From: Achromobacter pulmonis
GTDB taxonomy: Bacteria > Pseudomonadota > Gammaproteobacteria > Burkholderiales > Burkholderiaceae_B
Length of the DNA: 60,798 nt
Direction: 5' to 3'
NCBI RefSeq assembly: GCF_002885955.2
Contig: NZ_POQS01000001.1
Coordinates: 659,804 to 720,601, forward strand
Both the position numbers and the translations under genes were made by a program. Position 1 is the stretch's first letter, and every line of letters starts with the position of its first letter. Shown one piece after another: positions 36,075 through 49,788 of this stretch. Under the pieces are notes generated by a model. It was not told the origin of the DNA. It saw only the letters and a program-made list of their open reading frames with translations, and did no database searches.

Positions 36075-36845
36075 TCAGCCGCGCCCGACGAAAGGCATGT
36101 TGGTGGCCATGATGGTCATGAACTGCACGTTGGCGTCCAGCGGCAGGCGCGCCATGGCGGCCACCGCCTGGGCCACATGGGCCACGTCCATGCGCGGCTC
36201 GACCTTGGTGCTGCCGTCGGCCTGAAGAATGCCGGCGGCCATGCGCTCGGTCATGTCGGTGGCCGCGTTGCCGATGTCGATCTGGCCGCAGGCGATGTTG
36301 TACGGCCGGCAATCCAGTGAAATCGACTTGGTCAGCCCCGTCACCGCGTGCTTGGTGGCGGTATAGGCGATGGAGAACGGCCGCGGCGCATGCGCCGAGA
36401 TCGAGCCGTTGTTGATGATGCGCCCGCCGCGCGGATTCTGCGCCTTCATCACGCGGATGGCGGCCTGCGCGCACAGGAACATGCCGGTCAGGTTGGTGTC
36501 GACCACCTCGCGCCACAGCGCCACCGGCAGTTCTTCGATGGGCATGGCCGGCGTGCCGCGCCCGGCGTTGTTGAACAGCACGTCCAGGCGGCCGTATTCC
36601 CGCTGCGTGGCGTCGAAGAGCTCGCGCACCGCCTGTTCGTCCGATACGTCCGTGGGCACCACCAGCGCCCTCACCCCGTCTTCGCCCGCCGCCGTGCGGG
36701 TTGCCTCGAGCGGATCGCGCCGGCGTCCGGCCAGCACGACCCGATAGCCTTGCGCCAGGAATTCCAGCGCCACCGCGCGTCCTATGCCGGTGCCGGCGCC
36801 GGTCACCAGGGCTACGCGCGGGGGATCGATCTCGTTCGTCTGCAT
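36075..36845 (-). CDS. SDR family oxidoreductase
   Basis: A 256-residue classical short-chain dehydrogenase. Cofactor motif TGAGTGIG near residue 16, NNAGRG near 95 and catalytic residues in NNGSISA (serine near 146) and IAYTATKHA (tyrosine, lysine near 160). GRRRDP after beta-2 suggests NADP preference, as an inference from the arginines. ATG at 36845 has AAGGAGAATCCG directly upstream. Substrate unknown; it is a single gene with no pathway neighbours and diverges from tsdB. Confidence 0.93.
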   Translation of the reverse strand: MQTNEIDPPRVALVTGAGTGIGRAVALEFLAQGYRVVLAGRRRDPLEATRTAAGEDGVRALVVPTDVSDEQAVRELFDATQREYGRLDVLFNNAGRGTPAMPIEELPVALWREVVDTNLTGMFLCAQAAIRVMKAQNPRGGRIINNGSISAHAPRPFSIAYTATKHAVTGLTKSISLDCRPYNIACGQIDIGNAATDMTERMAAGILQADGSTKVEPRMDVAHVAQAVAAMARLPLDANVQFMTIMATNMPFVGRG

Positions 36846-36989
36846 CGGATTCTCCTTGTTATCAATCCGCGAGATGCTACCCGAATCGCCTGCCGGATGC
36901 TGCAAGCGAAGGTTCCAATCCGAACACCGTTTCCCCAGGCGTTACGCCATCAAACGACCGTTTTGGTGTTGATCCGTCACAAGTATTTA

Positions 36990-36995
36990 TATAAT
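36990..36995 (+). promoter_or_regulatory. Candidate -10 box for the tsdBA-like operon
   Basis: A perfect TATAAT lies in an unusually AT-rich stretch 49 bp upstream of the cytochrome ATG at 37044. The best -35 candidate (TTGATC, 36969-36974) is spaced only 15 bp, so activation by a regulator may be needed. Confidence 0.4.
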
Positions 36996-37043
36996 TTTGA
37001 GGAATTAGCTTATTACCAGATTCACCACTACGGAGCAGGTTTC

Positions 37044-37733
37044 ATGACCCCACGGTCCTTATCCGGCGCGCTCATGCTGGGCGCGCTGTACGCCGCCTCG
37101 GCGGCCGCCCAGGGCGCGCCAGATGGCAAACAGATCAGCACGCAGGGCGCCAACGGCGCGCCGGCCTGTATCACCTGTCACGGCGCGCGCGGCGAAGGCA
37201 ATCCGGCCGCCGGCTTCCCGCAGCTGGCCGGCCTGGGCGCGAGCTACCTGCAAGAGCAGCTCGACGCCATGGCCAACGGCTCGCGCGTCAGCCCGGTCAT
37301 GGCCGCCACGGCCAAGGCGCTGGACCCCGCGCAGCGCGAAGCCGTGGCGCGCTATTACGCCGAACTGCCCTCGCCGCTGGACCTGGACCGCCTGGCCGCC
37401 ACCGCCATGCAGCCGGCCAGGCCGGCCGACACCGGCGCCTGGCTGGCCACCCGCGGCGCCTGGGACAAGAACGTGCCCGCCTGCAACCAGTGCCACGGAC
37501 CCGGCGGCATCGGCGTGGGCCAGAATTTCCCCGCGCTGGCCGGCCAGCCCGCGGCCTATATCGCCGGACAATTGCGCGCCTGGCGCCAGGGCCAGCGCCC
37601 GCCCGGCCCGCTGGGCCTGATGCCGGCCGTGGCGACCCGCCTCTCCGAAGACGAAATCGACGCCGTCTCCGCCTACTACGCCGGCCTGCCCAAGGCCGCC
37701 ACCTCCACCGCCGCTACCGGAGCAAAACAATGA
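37044..37733 (+). CDS. tsdB: Diheme cytochrome c4-type protein, probable TsdB
   Basis: A 229-residue periplasmic diheme cytochrome of the c4 type. A signal peptide ends near AAQG (residue 24). Two covalent heme sites are visible, CITCH (C42, C45, H46) and CNQCH (C147, C150, H151), each followed by a methionine region (SPVMAAT, LGLMPAVA). Its stop overlaps the start of a TsdA-like gene. In known TsdBA pairs the c4-like TsdB accepts electrons from TsdA and passes them towards terminal oxidases. ATG at 37044 gives a proper signal peptide. Confidence 0.85.
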   Translation: MTPRSLSGALMLGALYAASAAAQGAPDGKQISTQGANGAPACITCHGARGEGNPAAGFPQLAGLGASYLQEQLDAMANGSRVSPVMAATAKALDPAQREAVARYYAELPSPLDLDRLAATAMQPARPADTGAWLATRGAWDKNVPACNQCHGPGGIGVGQNFPALAGQPAAYIAGQLRAWRQGQRPPGPLGLMPAVATRLSEDEIDAVSAYYAGLPKAATSTAATGAKQ

Positions 37734-38650
37734 CCGCCCTGCGCCTGCGCCTGCTCTGCGCCGCCGCCGGCCTGGCCGCGTCCGCCTCGCTGTCGGCCGC
37801 CGAGCCGCGTCCTTCGTTCACGCCGCCTTCGGCCGCGTCCCTGCCCGACGACGAGTTCGGCAAGGCCGTGCGCGAAGGCGAGCAGATCTTCCTGCACACG
37901 CCGAAACTGGCCGGCAAGTTCGTCGGCAACGACCTGAACTGCGTCAGCTGCCACCTGGACGCCGGCCGCCGTCCCGATTCCGCCCCGATGTGGGCCGCCT
38001 ACGTGCTGTATCCCGCCTATCGCGCCAAGAACGGCCACGTCAACACGCTGGCCGAGCGCCTGCAGGGCTGTTTCCGCTTCAGCATGAACGGCAAGGCGCC
38101 GCCGGCCGACGATCCCACGCTCACGGCCCTGCAGACCTATATGTTCTGGCTGGCCAGCAAGGCGCCCACCGGCGTCAAGCTGGAGGGCCAGGGCTACCGC
38201 AAGCTGCCGCCGCCGGCCAGCAAGGCCGACTACGTGCGCGGCAGCAAGGTCTACGCGCAATATTGCGCGCTCTGCCACGGCGCCGAGGGCCAGGGCCAGA
38301 AGAACGGCAAGCACTGGGTGTTCCCGGCCCTGTGGGGTCCGGATTCCTTCAACTGGGGCGCGGGCATGCACCAGATCGGCAACGCCGCCGGCTTCATCAA
38401 GGCCAACATGCCGCTGGGACAGGCCGGCATGCTGAGCGACCAGGAAGCCTGGGACGTCGCCTACTTCATGAACGCGCATGAACGCCCGCAGGACCCGCGC
38501 TATACCGAGTCGGTCGCGGCCACGCGGGCCAAGTATCACGACAGCGAGGATTCGCTGTACGGGATCGAGGTCAACGGCCATCTGCTGGGCAGCGAGGCGC
38601 CGGCCCCCGGCGGCAAGCTGAACGCGGCGGGCGCCAGTACCGGCGGCTGA
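37730..38650 (+). CDS. tsdA: Diheme cytochrome c, probable thiosulfate dehydrogenase TsdA
   Basis: A 306-residue exported diheme cytochrome. Signal peptide ends near SLSAA (residue 24). Heme sites are CVSCH (C71, C74, H75) and CALCH (C179, C182, H183). Between them is LQGCFRFSMNGK with C114, corresponding to the unusual cysteine axial heme ligand that marks TsdA. It oxidises two thiosulfate to tetrathionate, or runs in reverse, in the periplasm. The ATG overlaps the upstream stop (ATGA), so it is coupled with its c4-type partner. The TsdA call rests on the cysteine, the domain layout and the partner gene. Confidence 0.85.
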   Translation: MTALRLRLLCAAAGLAASASLSAAEPRPSFTPPSAASLPDDEFGKAVREGEQIFLHTPKLAGKFVGNDLNCVSCHLDAGRRPDSAPMWAAYVLYPAYRAKNGHVNTLAERLQGCFRFSMNGKAPPADDPTLTALQTYMFWLASKAPTGVKLEGQGYRKLPPPASKADYVRGSKVYAQYCALCHGAEGQGQKNGKHWVFPALWGPDSFNWGAGMHQIGNAAGFIKANMPLGQAGMLSDQEAWDVAYFMNAHERPQDPRYTESVAATRAKYHDSEDSLYGIEVNGHLLGSEAPAPGGKLNAAGASTGG

Positions 38651-38664
38651 GGATCGCGGAATAT

Positions 38665-38699
38665 GCGGCGCGGCCAGGGTTTTCGCCCTGCCGCGCCGC
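38665..38699 (+). terminator. Hairpin after tsdA
   Basis: A long GC-rich hairpin (arms 38665-38679 and 38686-38699, one bulged C, TTTTCG loop) starts 14 bp after the tsdA stop and separates it from gmk. No U-run follows. Confidence 0.6.
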
Positions 38700-38746
38700 G
38701 CGATTTGCTATCCTCTCAGTCTTAGCATTACGCCCCGATCACATTC

Positions 38747-39379
38747 ATGCACGCCAACCCCGGAAACGTCTTCATGGTCGTCGCGCCCAGCGGCGCCGGC
38801 AAGTCCAGCCTGGTCAAGGCCTTGCTGCAGCAAGACCCTTCCATCCTGCTCTCCATTTCCTGCACCACCCGCGCCCCGCGCCCCGGCGAAGAAGACGGCC
38901 GCGAATACCGCTTCGTGTCCACGGCCGAATTCCAGCGCCTGCGCGAAGCCAACAACCTGCTGGAATGGGCGGAAGTGCATGGCAATTTCTATGGCACGCC
39001 GCGCGACCGCATCGACGAAGCCACCCGCGCCGGACGCGACGTGCTGCTGGAGATCGACTGGCAGGGCGCACGCCAGGTCCGCCAGCGCTTTCCGGGCGCG
39101 ATCGGCGTGTTCGTGCTGCCGCCGTCCATCGACGAACTCGAAAGCCGGCTGAAGGCGCGCGGCCAGGACGAACCGCAAGTGATCGCGCGCCGGCTGATGG
39201 CCGCCGGCGGCGAAATCGCGCACGCGCCTGAATGCGAATATGTTATTATTAATCAAGAATTTAGCGTAGCCTTGTCGGAATTGACTCAAATAGTCAGCGC
39301 CGCCCGGCTACGTTTTTCGTCTCAGGCCGCCCGGCACAGCCAGTTGTTCTCGCAACTCGGCATCCCGGCCGAACACTGA
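38747..39379 (+). CDS. gmk: Guanylate kinase
   Basis: A 210-residue kinase converting GMP to GDP. The P-loop APSGAGKSS lies near residue 13, the GMP-binding [19 protein letters not shown] near 44-62, [14 protein letters not shown] near 76 and the LID-adjacent [24 protein letters not shown] near 148. It supplies GDP/GTP, also the precursor of (p)ppGpp. Next to rpoZ and spoT as in most proteobacteria. ATG at 38747 lacks a good ribosome site, but the next in-frame ATG would cut into the P-loop strand. Confidence 0.97.
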   Translation: MHANPGNVFMVVAPSGAGKSSLVKALLQQDPSILLSISCTTRAPRPGEEDGREYRFVSTAEFQRLREANNLLEWAEVHGNFYGTPRDRIDEATRAGRDVLLEIDWQGARQVRQRFPGAIGVFVLPPSIDELESRLKARGQDEPQVIARRLMAAGGEIAHAPECEYVIINQEFSVALSELTQIVSAARLRFSSQAARHSQLFSQLGIPAEH

Positions 39380-39423
39380 AGCGCAAGCATTCTCCCTATC
39401 CTCCATCAGCACCAGGTGTCCTA

Positions 39424-39627
39424 ATGGCTCGCATTACCGTCGAAGACTGTCTGACTCAAATCCCCAATCGTTTCAAGCTCACGCTGGCCGCGACCTACCG
39501 CGCCCGCGAGCTGGCGCAAGGCCATGCCCCGCGCCTGGACAGCAAAGACAAGCCCACGGTCACCGCCCTGCGCGAAATCGCCGGCGGCCTCACCGGCGTG
39601 GAAATGCTGCGCAAGGTTCCGACCTGA
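39424..39627 (+). CDS. rpoZ: RNA polymerase omega subunit
   Basis: A 67-residue omega subunit: [30 protein letters not shown] is the conserved opening, with [16 protein letters not shown] near residue 42. It helps assemble RNA polymerase and forms part of a ppGpp-binding site. It lies 44 bp after gmk and 22 bp before spoT. Confidence 0.97.
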   Translation: MARITVEDCLTQIPNRFKLTLAATYRARELAQGHAPRLDSKDKPTVTALREIAGGLTGVEMLRKVPT

Positions 39628-40090
39628 TCCGATTCGGGGGGCGGCAAGCATGGCTTTTCCCGGGCTGAAGTACGCCTCATCTGGTCTGCTTGCCGCACTG
39701 CGCGCCGGCTCCCGTCTCGGGCGCCGCACGGGCAAGAAAGCCAAGAACCTCCCCGCGCCGCCGTCCGTCGCCGCCCAGGAAGCGGCGGACGCGACCGCCT
39801 CGCCGGTCGCCTCGCTGGCGCCGCTGACCGAAATCATCGGCAGCTATCTCGACAAGAAAGATGTGGAGCGCGTGCGCGAAGCCTATCGCTTCGCCGACCA
39901 GGCGCACCTGGGCCAGTTCCGCGCCAGCGGCTCGCCCTACATCTCGCATCCCATCGCGGTCACTGAAATCTGCGCCGGCTGGAAGCTCGACGCCAACGCG
40001 CTGTCCGCGGCGCTTTTGCACGATGTCATGGAAGACCAGGGCATCGCCAAGCACGAGCTGGCCGAGAAATTCGGCCCCGAGGTCGCGGAA

Positions 40091-40754
40091 GTAACCATCC
40101 CCCGGCAAAGCCGGGGGCATTCGGGATGTGAGCCGCTCAAAGCGGCTGTAAGGGGTCGCTAACGCGGCCCCTCATTCTTGGGGCCACCTATCGGTGGCTA
40201 CTCACCTCCATAGACCGAGTTGGTCCAACCTCTCGTCTTCCTTCTCCTGGTTTCGGATGTACTCCCGTATCACCGCTTCGTCGCGTCCCACCGTCGAGAC
40301 GAAGTACCCTCGCGCCCAGAAGTGCTGACCCACGAAGTTGCGCTTTCGCTCTCCGTACACCCGCGCAAGGTGGATTGCGCTCTTGCCTTTGATAAAGCCC
40401 ACCACCTGCGACACCGAGTACTTCGGTGGGATCGACAGCATCATGTGCACGTGATCGGGCATCAGATGCCCCTCTTCAACCCTGCATTCCTTTTGCGCGG
40501 CCAACTTTCTGAATACCTCACCCAGGTGTTCGCGTAGCTGCTTGTACAGCGTTCGCCTTCGACACTTGGGGATGAAGACCACGTGATATTTGCAATCCCA
40601 GGCCGTGTGACTCAAACTTTCATACTTGTCCATCGTGTTTCTTCCTTTCGTTTGCTTGGCGGCTCACGATTGAAAGTCTCTACGGTGGACAACCTCCTGA
40701 AAAGTCAAACTTCTACTGCCTCCCCGGCAGAGCCGGGGGGCCTCCTTTTGGTAG
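40091..40754 (-). mobile_element. IS200-like (IS200/IS605 family) insertion sequence
   Basis: About 664 bp between the two spoT parts. It carries a single Y1 transposase gene on the minus strand and no target duplication, as expected for this single-strand-transposing family. Subterminal hairpins are present at both ends: a perfect 8-bp stem with AAA loop near 40098-40116, further stem-loops at 40132-40146 and 40152-40173 on the left, and CCCCGGC-AGA-GCCGGGG near 40722-40738 on the right. The outer boundaries are set by the spoT reading frame and may be off by a few bases. Confidence 0.9.
40202..40633 (-). CDS. tnpA: IS200-type Y1 (HUH) transposase TnpA
   Basis: A 143-residue single-strand transposase. 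The metal-binding HUH motif is in MPDHVHMML (H61, H63), and the nucleophilic tyrosine is Y125 in VIREYIRNQE. Length and composition are those of intact IS200 TnpA, so the element could still be mobile and could excise precisely from spoT. No tnpB accessory gene is present. ATG at 40633 is used. Confidence 0.95.
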   Translation of the reverse strand: MDKYESLSHTAWDCKYHVVFIPKCRRRTLYKQLREHLGEVFRKLAAQKECRVEEGHLMPDHVHMMLSIPPKYSVSQVVGFIKGKSAIHLARVYGERKRNFVGQHFWARGYFVSTVGRDEAVIREYIRNQEKEDERLDQLGLWR

Positions 40755-42620
40755 CTAGTCGACGGCCTGTCCAAGCTGGACCGCCTGGACTTCGCCACCA
40801 AGGCCGAGCAGCAGGCCGAGAGCTTTCGCAAGATGCTGCTGGCGATGGCGCGCGACGTGCGCGTCATCCTCATCAAGCTGGCCGATCGCCTGCACAACAT
40901 GCGCACGCTGGACGCGGTCAATCCCGAAAAGCGCCGCCGCATCGCCCGCGAAACCCTGGACATCTACGCGCCCATCGCGCACCGGCTGGGCCTGAACCTG
41001 CTGTTTCGCGAACTGCAGGACCTGTGCTTCGCGGCCATGTACCCGAACCGCTATCAGGTGCTGTACAAGGCGGTGCTGGCCGCGCGCGGCAACCGCCGCG
41101 AAGTCATCACCAAGATCGCCGATTCGGTGCGCGCCGCCCTGCCCGCCGCCGGCATCGAGGCCGAAGTCACAGGCCGCGAGAAAACCCTGTTCGGCATCTA
41201 CCGCAAGATGGTCGACCAGAAGAAGTCGTTCTCCGACGTGCTCGACATCTACGGCTTTCGCGTCATCGTGCACACGCTGCCGGAATGCTATCTGGCGCTG
41301 GGCACGCTGCATCAGCTCTACCGCCCGGTGCCGGGCAAGTTCAAGGACTACATCGCCATTCCCAAGGTCAACGGCTACCAGTCCCTGCACACCACACTGG
41401 TCGGCCCCTACGGCACGCCGGTGGAATTCCAGTTCCGCACGCGCGACATGCATCACGTGGCCGAGGAAGGCGTGGCCTCGCATTGGCTCTACAAGGGCGC
41501 CGACCTGACGCTCAACGACCTGCAGAAGCGCACCCACCAGTGGCTGCAATCGCTGCTGGACATCCAGAGCCAGACCGGCGACTCCGGCGAATTCCTGGAG
41601 CACGTCAAGGTCGACCTGTTCCCCGACGCGGTCTATGTGTTCACGCCGCGCGGCAAGATCATCTCGCTGCCCCGCGGCGCCACGCCGGTGGACTTCGCCT
41701 ACGCGATCCACACCGACATCGGCAACCAGGCGGTGGCGGCCAAGGTCAACGGCGAGTTCGTGCCGCTGCGCACCGAACTCAACAGCGGCGACACAGTGGA
41801 GATCGTCACCTCCCCCGCTTCGCGGCCCAATGCGCAGTGGCTCAACTACGTGCGCACCGGCCGCGCGCGCTCCGAGATCCGCCACTACCTGCGCACCGTC
41901 AAGTACGAGGAATCGGTGGCCTTCGGCGAGCGCCTGCTCGGCCAGGCCATGCAGGAACTGCGCATGCCGCTGCCGGCCACCGACGACCCGGCCTGGCAGA
42001 AACTGGCGCGCAGCACCGGCGCCAGCTCGCGCGAGGAAATCCTGGCCGACATCGGCCTGGGCAAGCGCCTGGCGGCCGTCGTGGCGCGCCGCTTCGCGCC
42101 CGAACACCAGCTGGTCGCCACCACCGCCGCGGCCGTGGACGAACTGACCTCGGCGCGCAGCGCGCCCATCCTGATCCGGGGCAACGAAGGCCAGGCCGTG
42201 CAACTGGCGCCCTGCTGCGGCCCGCTGCCGGGCGATCCCATCGTCGCCGGCATGCGCATGGGGCACGGACTGGTGGTGCACACCGCCGACTGCCCCGTGG
42301 CGCTGCGCCAGCGGCTGCGCGAACCCGAACGCTGGATCAACGTGGGCTGGGACGCCCACACCGCCAAGCACCTGTCCACGCGCCTGGACATCGTCACCCG
42401 CAACGAGCGCGGCGTGCTGGGAAGGCTGGCCGCCGAAGTCACCGCGGCCGACGCCAACATCATGCACGTCACCATGCACGACGACGCGGTCTCGACGGTG
42501 TCGCTGCACCTGACCATCCAGGTCGACAGCCGCAAGCACCTGGCGCAGGTCATCCGCGCCATCCGCCACGTGCCGCAGGTGCAGAAGATCGTGCGGGTGA
42601 AGGGGTAGGCGCCGGCCGCG

Positions 42621-43349
42621 TCAGGCCACGTGCTGCAGGAAATCCTTCAACCGCTGGCTGGGCGGGTTGCCCAGCAGTTCGGCCGGCGGGCCGTCGTGGG
42701 CGATCTTGCCGGCGTCGATGAAGATCAGGCGGCTGCCGACCTTGCGGGCGAATTCCATTTCATGCGTGACGACCACCATGGTCATGCCCTCTTCGGCCAG
42801 GTCGCGCATGACCTTCAGCACCTCGTGGCGCAGCTCCGGGTCCAGCGCCGAGGTGGGCTCGTCGAACAGCATCAGCTTGGGCTTGATCGCCAGGGCGCGC
42901 GCGATCGCCACGCGCTGCTGCTGGCCGCCTGACAGCTCCGAGGGATAGTGGTTCATGCGCTCGGCCAGCCCGACCTTGGCCAGCAGGCCCTCGGCCAGTT
43001 CGCGCGCCTCGTCGCGGCTCTGGCCGCGCGTGTGCACCGGCCCGAACATGACGTTCTCCAGCGCCGTCATCTGCGGAAACAGATTGAACTGCTGGAACAC
43101 CATGCCGGCTTCGCGGCGGATTTCGCGCACCTGCGCCGCTCCGCCCAGGACGCTCAGGCCGTCGACCAGCAGGTCGCCGCCGTTGATGGTTTCAAGCACG
43201 TTGATACAGCGCAGGAAGGTGGACTTGCCCGAACCCGACGGGCCGACCACCACCACCACTTCGCCCGCGTCGATGCTCAGCGAAATCTCGTCGAGCACCG
43301 TCGACTCGCCGAATCGTTTGGTGACTTCGTGAAATTCGACCATGCTCAT
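42621..43349 (-). CDS. glnQ: Glutamine ABC transporter, ATP-binding protein
   Basis: A 242-residue polar-amino-acid ABC ATPase. Walker A GPSGSGKST near residue 35, signature LSGGQQQR near 138, Walker B LMLFDEPTSALDPE near 158 and VTHEM near 190. It powers GlnP. ATG at 43349 overlaps the permease stop (ATGA); a second ATG two codons on (43343) is possible. Convergent with spoT, 12 bp apart. Confidence 0.94.
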   Translation of the reverse strand: MSMVEFHEVTKRFGESTVLDEISLSIDAGEVVVVVGPSGSGKSTFLRCINVLETINGGDLLVDGLSVLGGAAQVREIRREAGMVFQQFNLFPQMTALENVMFGPVHTRGQSRDEARELAEGLLAKVGLAERMNHYPSELSGGQQQRVAIARALAIKPKLMLFDEPTSALDPELRHEVLKVMRDLAEEGMTMVVVTHEMEFARKVGSRLIFIDAGKIAHDGPPAELLGNPPSQRLKDFLQHVA

Positions 43350-44002
43350 AGTATGCGCATCCTTTTTTCGACCAGGTGCAGCGTCAGCGCCAGCAGGCCG
43401 GTCAGGATCAGGTAGATGATGGCCACCGCCGACCAGATCTCGACCGCGCTGAAGTTGCTCGCCATGATTTCCTGGCCCTGGCGGGTCAGTTCGGCCACGC
43501 CGATCACGATGAACAGCGACGAGTCCTTCAGGCTGATGATGCACTGGTTGCCCAGCGGCGGGATCATGCGGCGAAACGCCACCGGCCCGATGATGTAGAA
43601 CAGGATCTTGTGAAACGGCAGGCCCATGGCCTGCCCGGCCTCTTTCAGGCCCTTGTGCACCGACAGCAGCGAGCCGCGCACGATCTCGGAGATGTAGGCG
43701 CCCGAGTTGATGATGAGCGTGGCGATGGCGGCCCACTCCGCCTCGACCCGGATATCGGCCAGGAGCGGCAGCGCGAAGTAGATGAACATCACCTGCACGA
43801 CGATCGGCGTGCCGCGGATGACCGCGACGTAGACCTGCGCGATGGCCGAAAGAATGGGATGCCCGTAGGCGCGGGTCACGCCCGACAGCGCCCCCAGCAG
43901 GAAACCGCCGACCAAGCCCCAGAAGGTGATCTTGATCGTCATCAGCGTACCCTCCAGCAGGTTGGGTAACGCGTCTTTGATTACAGTCCAGTCGAACTCC
44001 AC
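43346..44002 (-). CDS. glnP: Glutamine ABC transporter, permease
   Basis: A 218-residue permease with about five transmembrane helices. The family motif RGTPIVVQVMFIYFALPLL is near residue 68 and the EAA loop GLKEAGQAMGLP near 124. The GTG at 44002 follows GGGGGGAC and gives the standard 218-219 residues; a TTG at 44026 would add eight residues. Works as a dimer with GlnQ in the inner membrane. Confidence 0.94.
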   Translation of the reverse strand: MEFDWTVIKDALPNLLEGTLMTIKITFWGLVGGFLLGALSGVTRAYGHPILSAIAQVYVAVIRGTPIVVQVMFIYFALPLLADIRVEAEWAAIATLIINSGAYISEIVRGSLLSVHKGLKEAGQAMGLPFHKILFYIIGPVAFRRMIPPLGNQCIISLKDSSLFIVIGVAELTRQGQEIMASNFSAVEIWSAVAIIYLILTGLLALTLHLVEKRMRIL

Positions 44003-44076
44003 GATAGTCCCCCCATGATCCGGCAAGGGGCGCCCGCAAGGCGCGGGCGCCCAGGTAGCGGCTCAAGCCCGGGACG

Positions 44077-44829
44077 TCAGGGCTTCTTGCCGAACCACTT
44101 CTCGTAGATCTTGTCGTATTCGCCGTTGGACTTGAGCGTGGCCAGCGCCTTGTTCACCTGCGGCACCAGGTCGCTGCCCTTGGGGAAGGCGATGCCGTAG
44201 AAGTCGCCGCTCTTGACCGAGCCGACCACCTTGACGCGGCCCTTGCCCGCCGTGTTGGCGTAGTACTGGACATTGGGCGTGTCGTGCACGGCGGCGTCCA
44301 CGCGGCCGGTGGCCAGTTCCAGGTAGGCGTTGTCGATGTTGGGGAAGAGCTTGAGCTTGGCGTCCGGCACCTGGGCCTTCAGGAAGTCCACGGTGGCGGT
44401 GCCGGTCTTGACCGCGACGCTCTTGCCGGCCAGGGACTTGGCGTCCTTGATGTCGGTGTTCTTTTCGCCGACCAGGATGGACAGGCCGCTTTCGTAATAG
44501 GGATCGGAGAAGTCGACGACTTTCTTGCGGTCGTCGCGGATGGTGATGCCGGCCAGCGCGGCGTCGATGTTCTTGGTCTGCAGGCCGGGGATGATGCCGG
44601 CGAAGTCCATGGGCTGCAGCTTGTATTTCAGGTTGAGTTCCTTGGCGATGGCCGCCCAGAGATCGACGTCGAAGCCCGTGTAGGTGTTGCCCTGCTTGAA
44701 CTCGAACGGAACGAAAGCGGTATCGGTGGCGACCACCAATTCCTTGCCTTGGGCCTGGGCGGCGGAGACGGCGCCGAACATGGCCAGGGACAGGCCGGCC
44801 AGCGCGGCGGCGACTTTGCGTTTGATCAT
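44077..44829 (-). CDS. glnH: Glutamine ABC transporter, periplasmic binding protein
   Basis: A 250-residue binding protein very close to E. coli GlnH throughout: [20 protein letters not shown] near residue 35, [19 protein letters not shown] near 70, [21 protein letters not shown] near 92 and [15 protein letters not shown] near 163. The signal peptide ends at AQAQ (residue 27). ATG at 44829 has GAGGAGAG upstream. The first gene of glnHPQ. No sigma-54 promoter was seen upstream. Confidence 0.94.
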   Translation of the reverse strand: MIKRKVAAALAGLSLAMFGAVSAAQAQGKELVVATDTAFVPFEFKQGNTYTGFDVDLWAAIAKELNLKYKLQPMDFAGIIPGLQTKNIDAALAGITIRDDRKKVVDFSDPYYESGLSILVGEKNTDIKDAKSLAGKSVAVKTGTATVDFLKAQVPDAKLKLFPNIDNAYLELATGRVDAAVHDTPNVQYYANTAGKGRVKVVGSVKSGDFYGIAFPKGSDLVPQVNKALATLKSNGEYDKIYEKWFGKKP

Positions 44830-44991
44830 GAAACTCTCCTCTTGGGGAACCGTCGGCCCCCCTCGGTTGTTGTAAGGGCATGATTCCTGGGCTACACCGA
44901 GTCCTCGGGGCAACTTACCGAGGATCTTAACGCATCCCCTACACCGGCTGCTTCCGAAAAAATACAATCGGCTGGACACCCGGAGAATCAC

Positions 44992-46026
44992 ATGGCCTAC
45001 AAGTACGTGCGCATCTGTGGAAACCGCCGCCAGGCCGGCGTGGCGCTGGGCAAGCTGGCCCGCCCCATCATGTCCGCCTATCTGGCGCAAAGCGGCACCT
45101 GGGAAGCCTTGCGGCCGTGGCGCGGCCACGCCTTCCTGGACGAACTCGGGCAGCAGGCCCGCGCCGCGCTGCCGGCGGTCTGGGAAGAGCTGGAGGGGCT
45201 GGCCGAGGGCCTGCGCCTGCCGCTGGAGGACGTGCTGCTGTGGAATTGCCGCGGCGACCTGCTGCACAGCACGGCCGACGGCTGCACGTCGGTGGCCCTG
45301 CGGACCGCCGACGGCGCGCGCTGGATCGCCCACAACGAAGACGGCGACCCTTACCTGCGCGGGCGCTGCCACCTGGTGGACGTGGCGCTGGACGACGCGC
45401 CCGGCTATCTGAGCTTCTACTATCCCGGCTCGCTGCCGGGCCACACTTTCGGGGCCAACCGCGCCGGCCTGGTCCAGACCATCAACAACCTGCGCACGCG
45501 CCAGCGCCATCCCGGCGTGCCGCGCATGCTGCTGGCGCGCGCCGTGCTCGACTGCGCCACGCTCGACGAGGCCGTGGCGCTCTTGCGCGCGCTGCCGCAT
45601 TCCGGGGGCTTTCACCATCTGCTGGGCGCCGCGGGCGACCCGCGCATGTTCAGCGTGGAGGTCGCGCCCGGCGCCACCTCGGTGCTCGATACCGGCCCGC
45701 GCTACGGCCATGCCAACCACATGGTGCACGCGCAGACCGCCGGGCTGGCGCAGGTCATCACCGACTCTTCGCGGGCGCGCCAGCACCGCATCGAGCGCAT
45801 CGTGGACGGCTGGTCGGCCGGCGCCGGCAGCGCCGACCTGCTGGCCGCGCTGCACGACACCGAGGGCGATCTGCCCATTCTGCGCATGGCCGCGGACGAT
45901 CCCGACGAGGAGAACACCCTCGCCACCGCGGTCTTCGAGATCCGCGACCCGGACGTGACGCTGCGCGTCTACGACCGCAGGAACAAGGCGGAGATCGCGC
46001 TGGACGTCATGTCGGAACCGGAGTGA
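44992..46026 (+). CDS. C45 family autoproteolytic acyltransferase/hydrolase
   Basis: A 344-residue Ntn-hydrolase related to fungal acyl-CoA:6-aminopenicillanic acid acyltransferase (peptidase C45). The predicted self-cleavage nucleophile is C98 in DGCTSVAL, and the following [11 protein letters not shown] is the conserved N-terminal nucleophile-domain strand. [16 protein letters not shown] and YGHANHMVH lie further on. Family members hydrolyse or transfer acyl groups on amides, often N-acyl amino acids or beta-lactam nuclei; the substrate here is not known. No signal peptide. Convergent with the 5-oxoprolinase gene and divergent from glnHPQ. Confidence 0.9.
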   Translation: MAYKYVRICGNRRQAGVALGKLARPIMSAYLAQSGTWEALRPWRGHAFLDELGQQARAALPAVWEELEGLAEGLRLPLEDVLLWNCRGDLLHSTADGCTSVALRTADGARWIAHNEDGDPYLRGRCHLVDVALDDAPGYLSFYYPGSLPGHTFGANRAGLVQTINNLRTRQRHPGVPRMLLARAVLDCATLDEAVALLRALPHSGGFHHLLGAAGDPRMFSVEVAPGATSVLDTGPRYGHANHMVHAQTAGLAQVITDSSRARQHRIERIVDGWSAGAGSADLLAALHDTEGDLPILRMAADDPDEENTLATAVFEIRDPDVTLRVYDRRNKAEIALDVMSEPE

Positions 46027-46062
46027 AGCGCACGGGCGCCGCCAGCGCGGCGCCCGGCGGCA

Positions 46063-49686
<3,624 letters not shown>

Positions 49687-49788
49687 AGGTGTCCTTGAAT
49701 ACAGAAAGCCGCCGCGGCGCTGGGCGCGGCCGGTTGCCAATGGCGGGGACTTGCCCCGGATCTTTATTGATATGGGTGCGTGGGCCGC

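Larger units (their letters stand above)
39650..42608 (+). pseudogene. spoT: Bifunctional (p)ppGpp synthetase/hydrolase, interrupted by IS200-like element
   Basis: Codons 1-147 (39650-40090) and the remainder (40755-42608) rejoin in frame as a 764-residue RelA/SpoT protein: ...GPEVAE / LVDGLSKLDRLDF.... The left part holds the start of the HD hydrolase domain (SPYISHPIAV, ALLHDVMEDQG). The right part holds the rest of that domain (KLADRLHNMRTLDAV), the synthetase domain (YGFRVIVHT, YIAIPKVNGYQSLHT), TGS and ACT domains. The inserted 664 bp closes the left frame at 40162. A truncated 591-residue product could start at ATG 40833 and would keep the synthetase but lack an intact hydrolase. The interruption is certain from the sequence; the functional outcome is inference. 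Confidence 0.93.

Noticed and set aside
40091..40180. CRISPR-like or regulatory repeat cluster at the left part of the spoT interruption
   Set aside because: The several stem-loops are the subterminal hairpins of an IS200-like element whose transposase gene follows.
42621..44066. A 481-codon frame that seems to fuse a domain to GlnQ
   Set aside because: The upstream part is the out-of-frame reading of glnP; the real ATPase starts at 43349.
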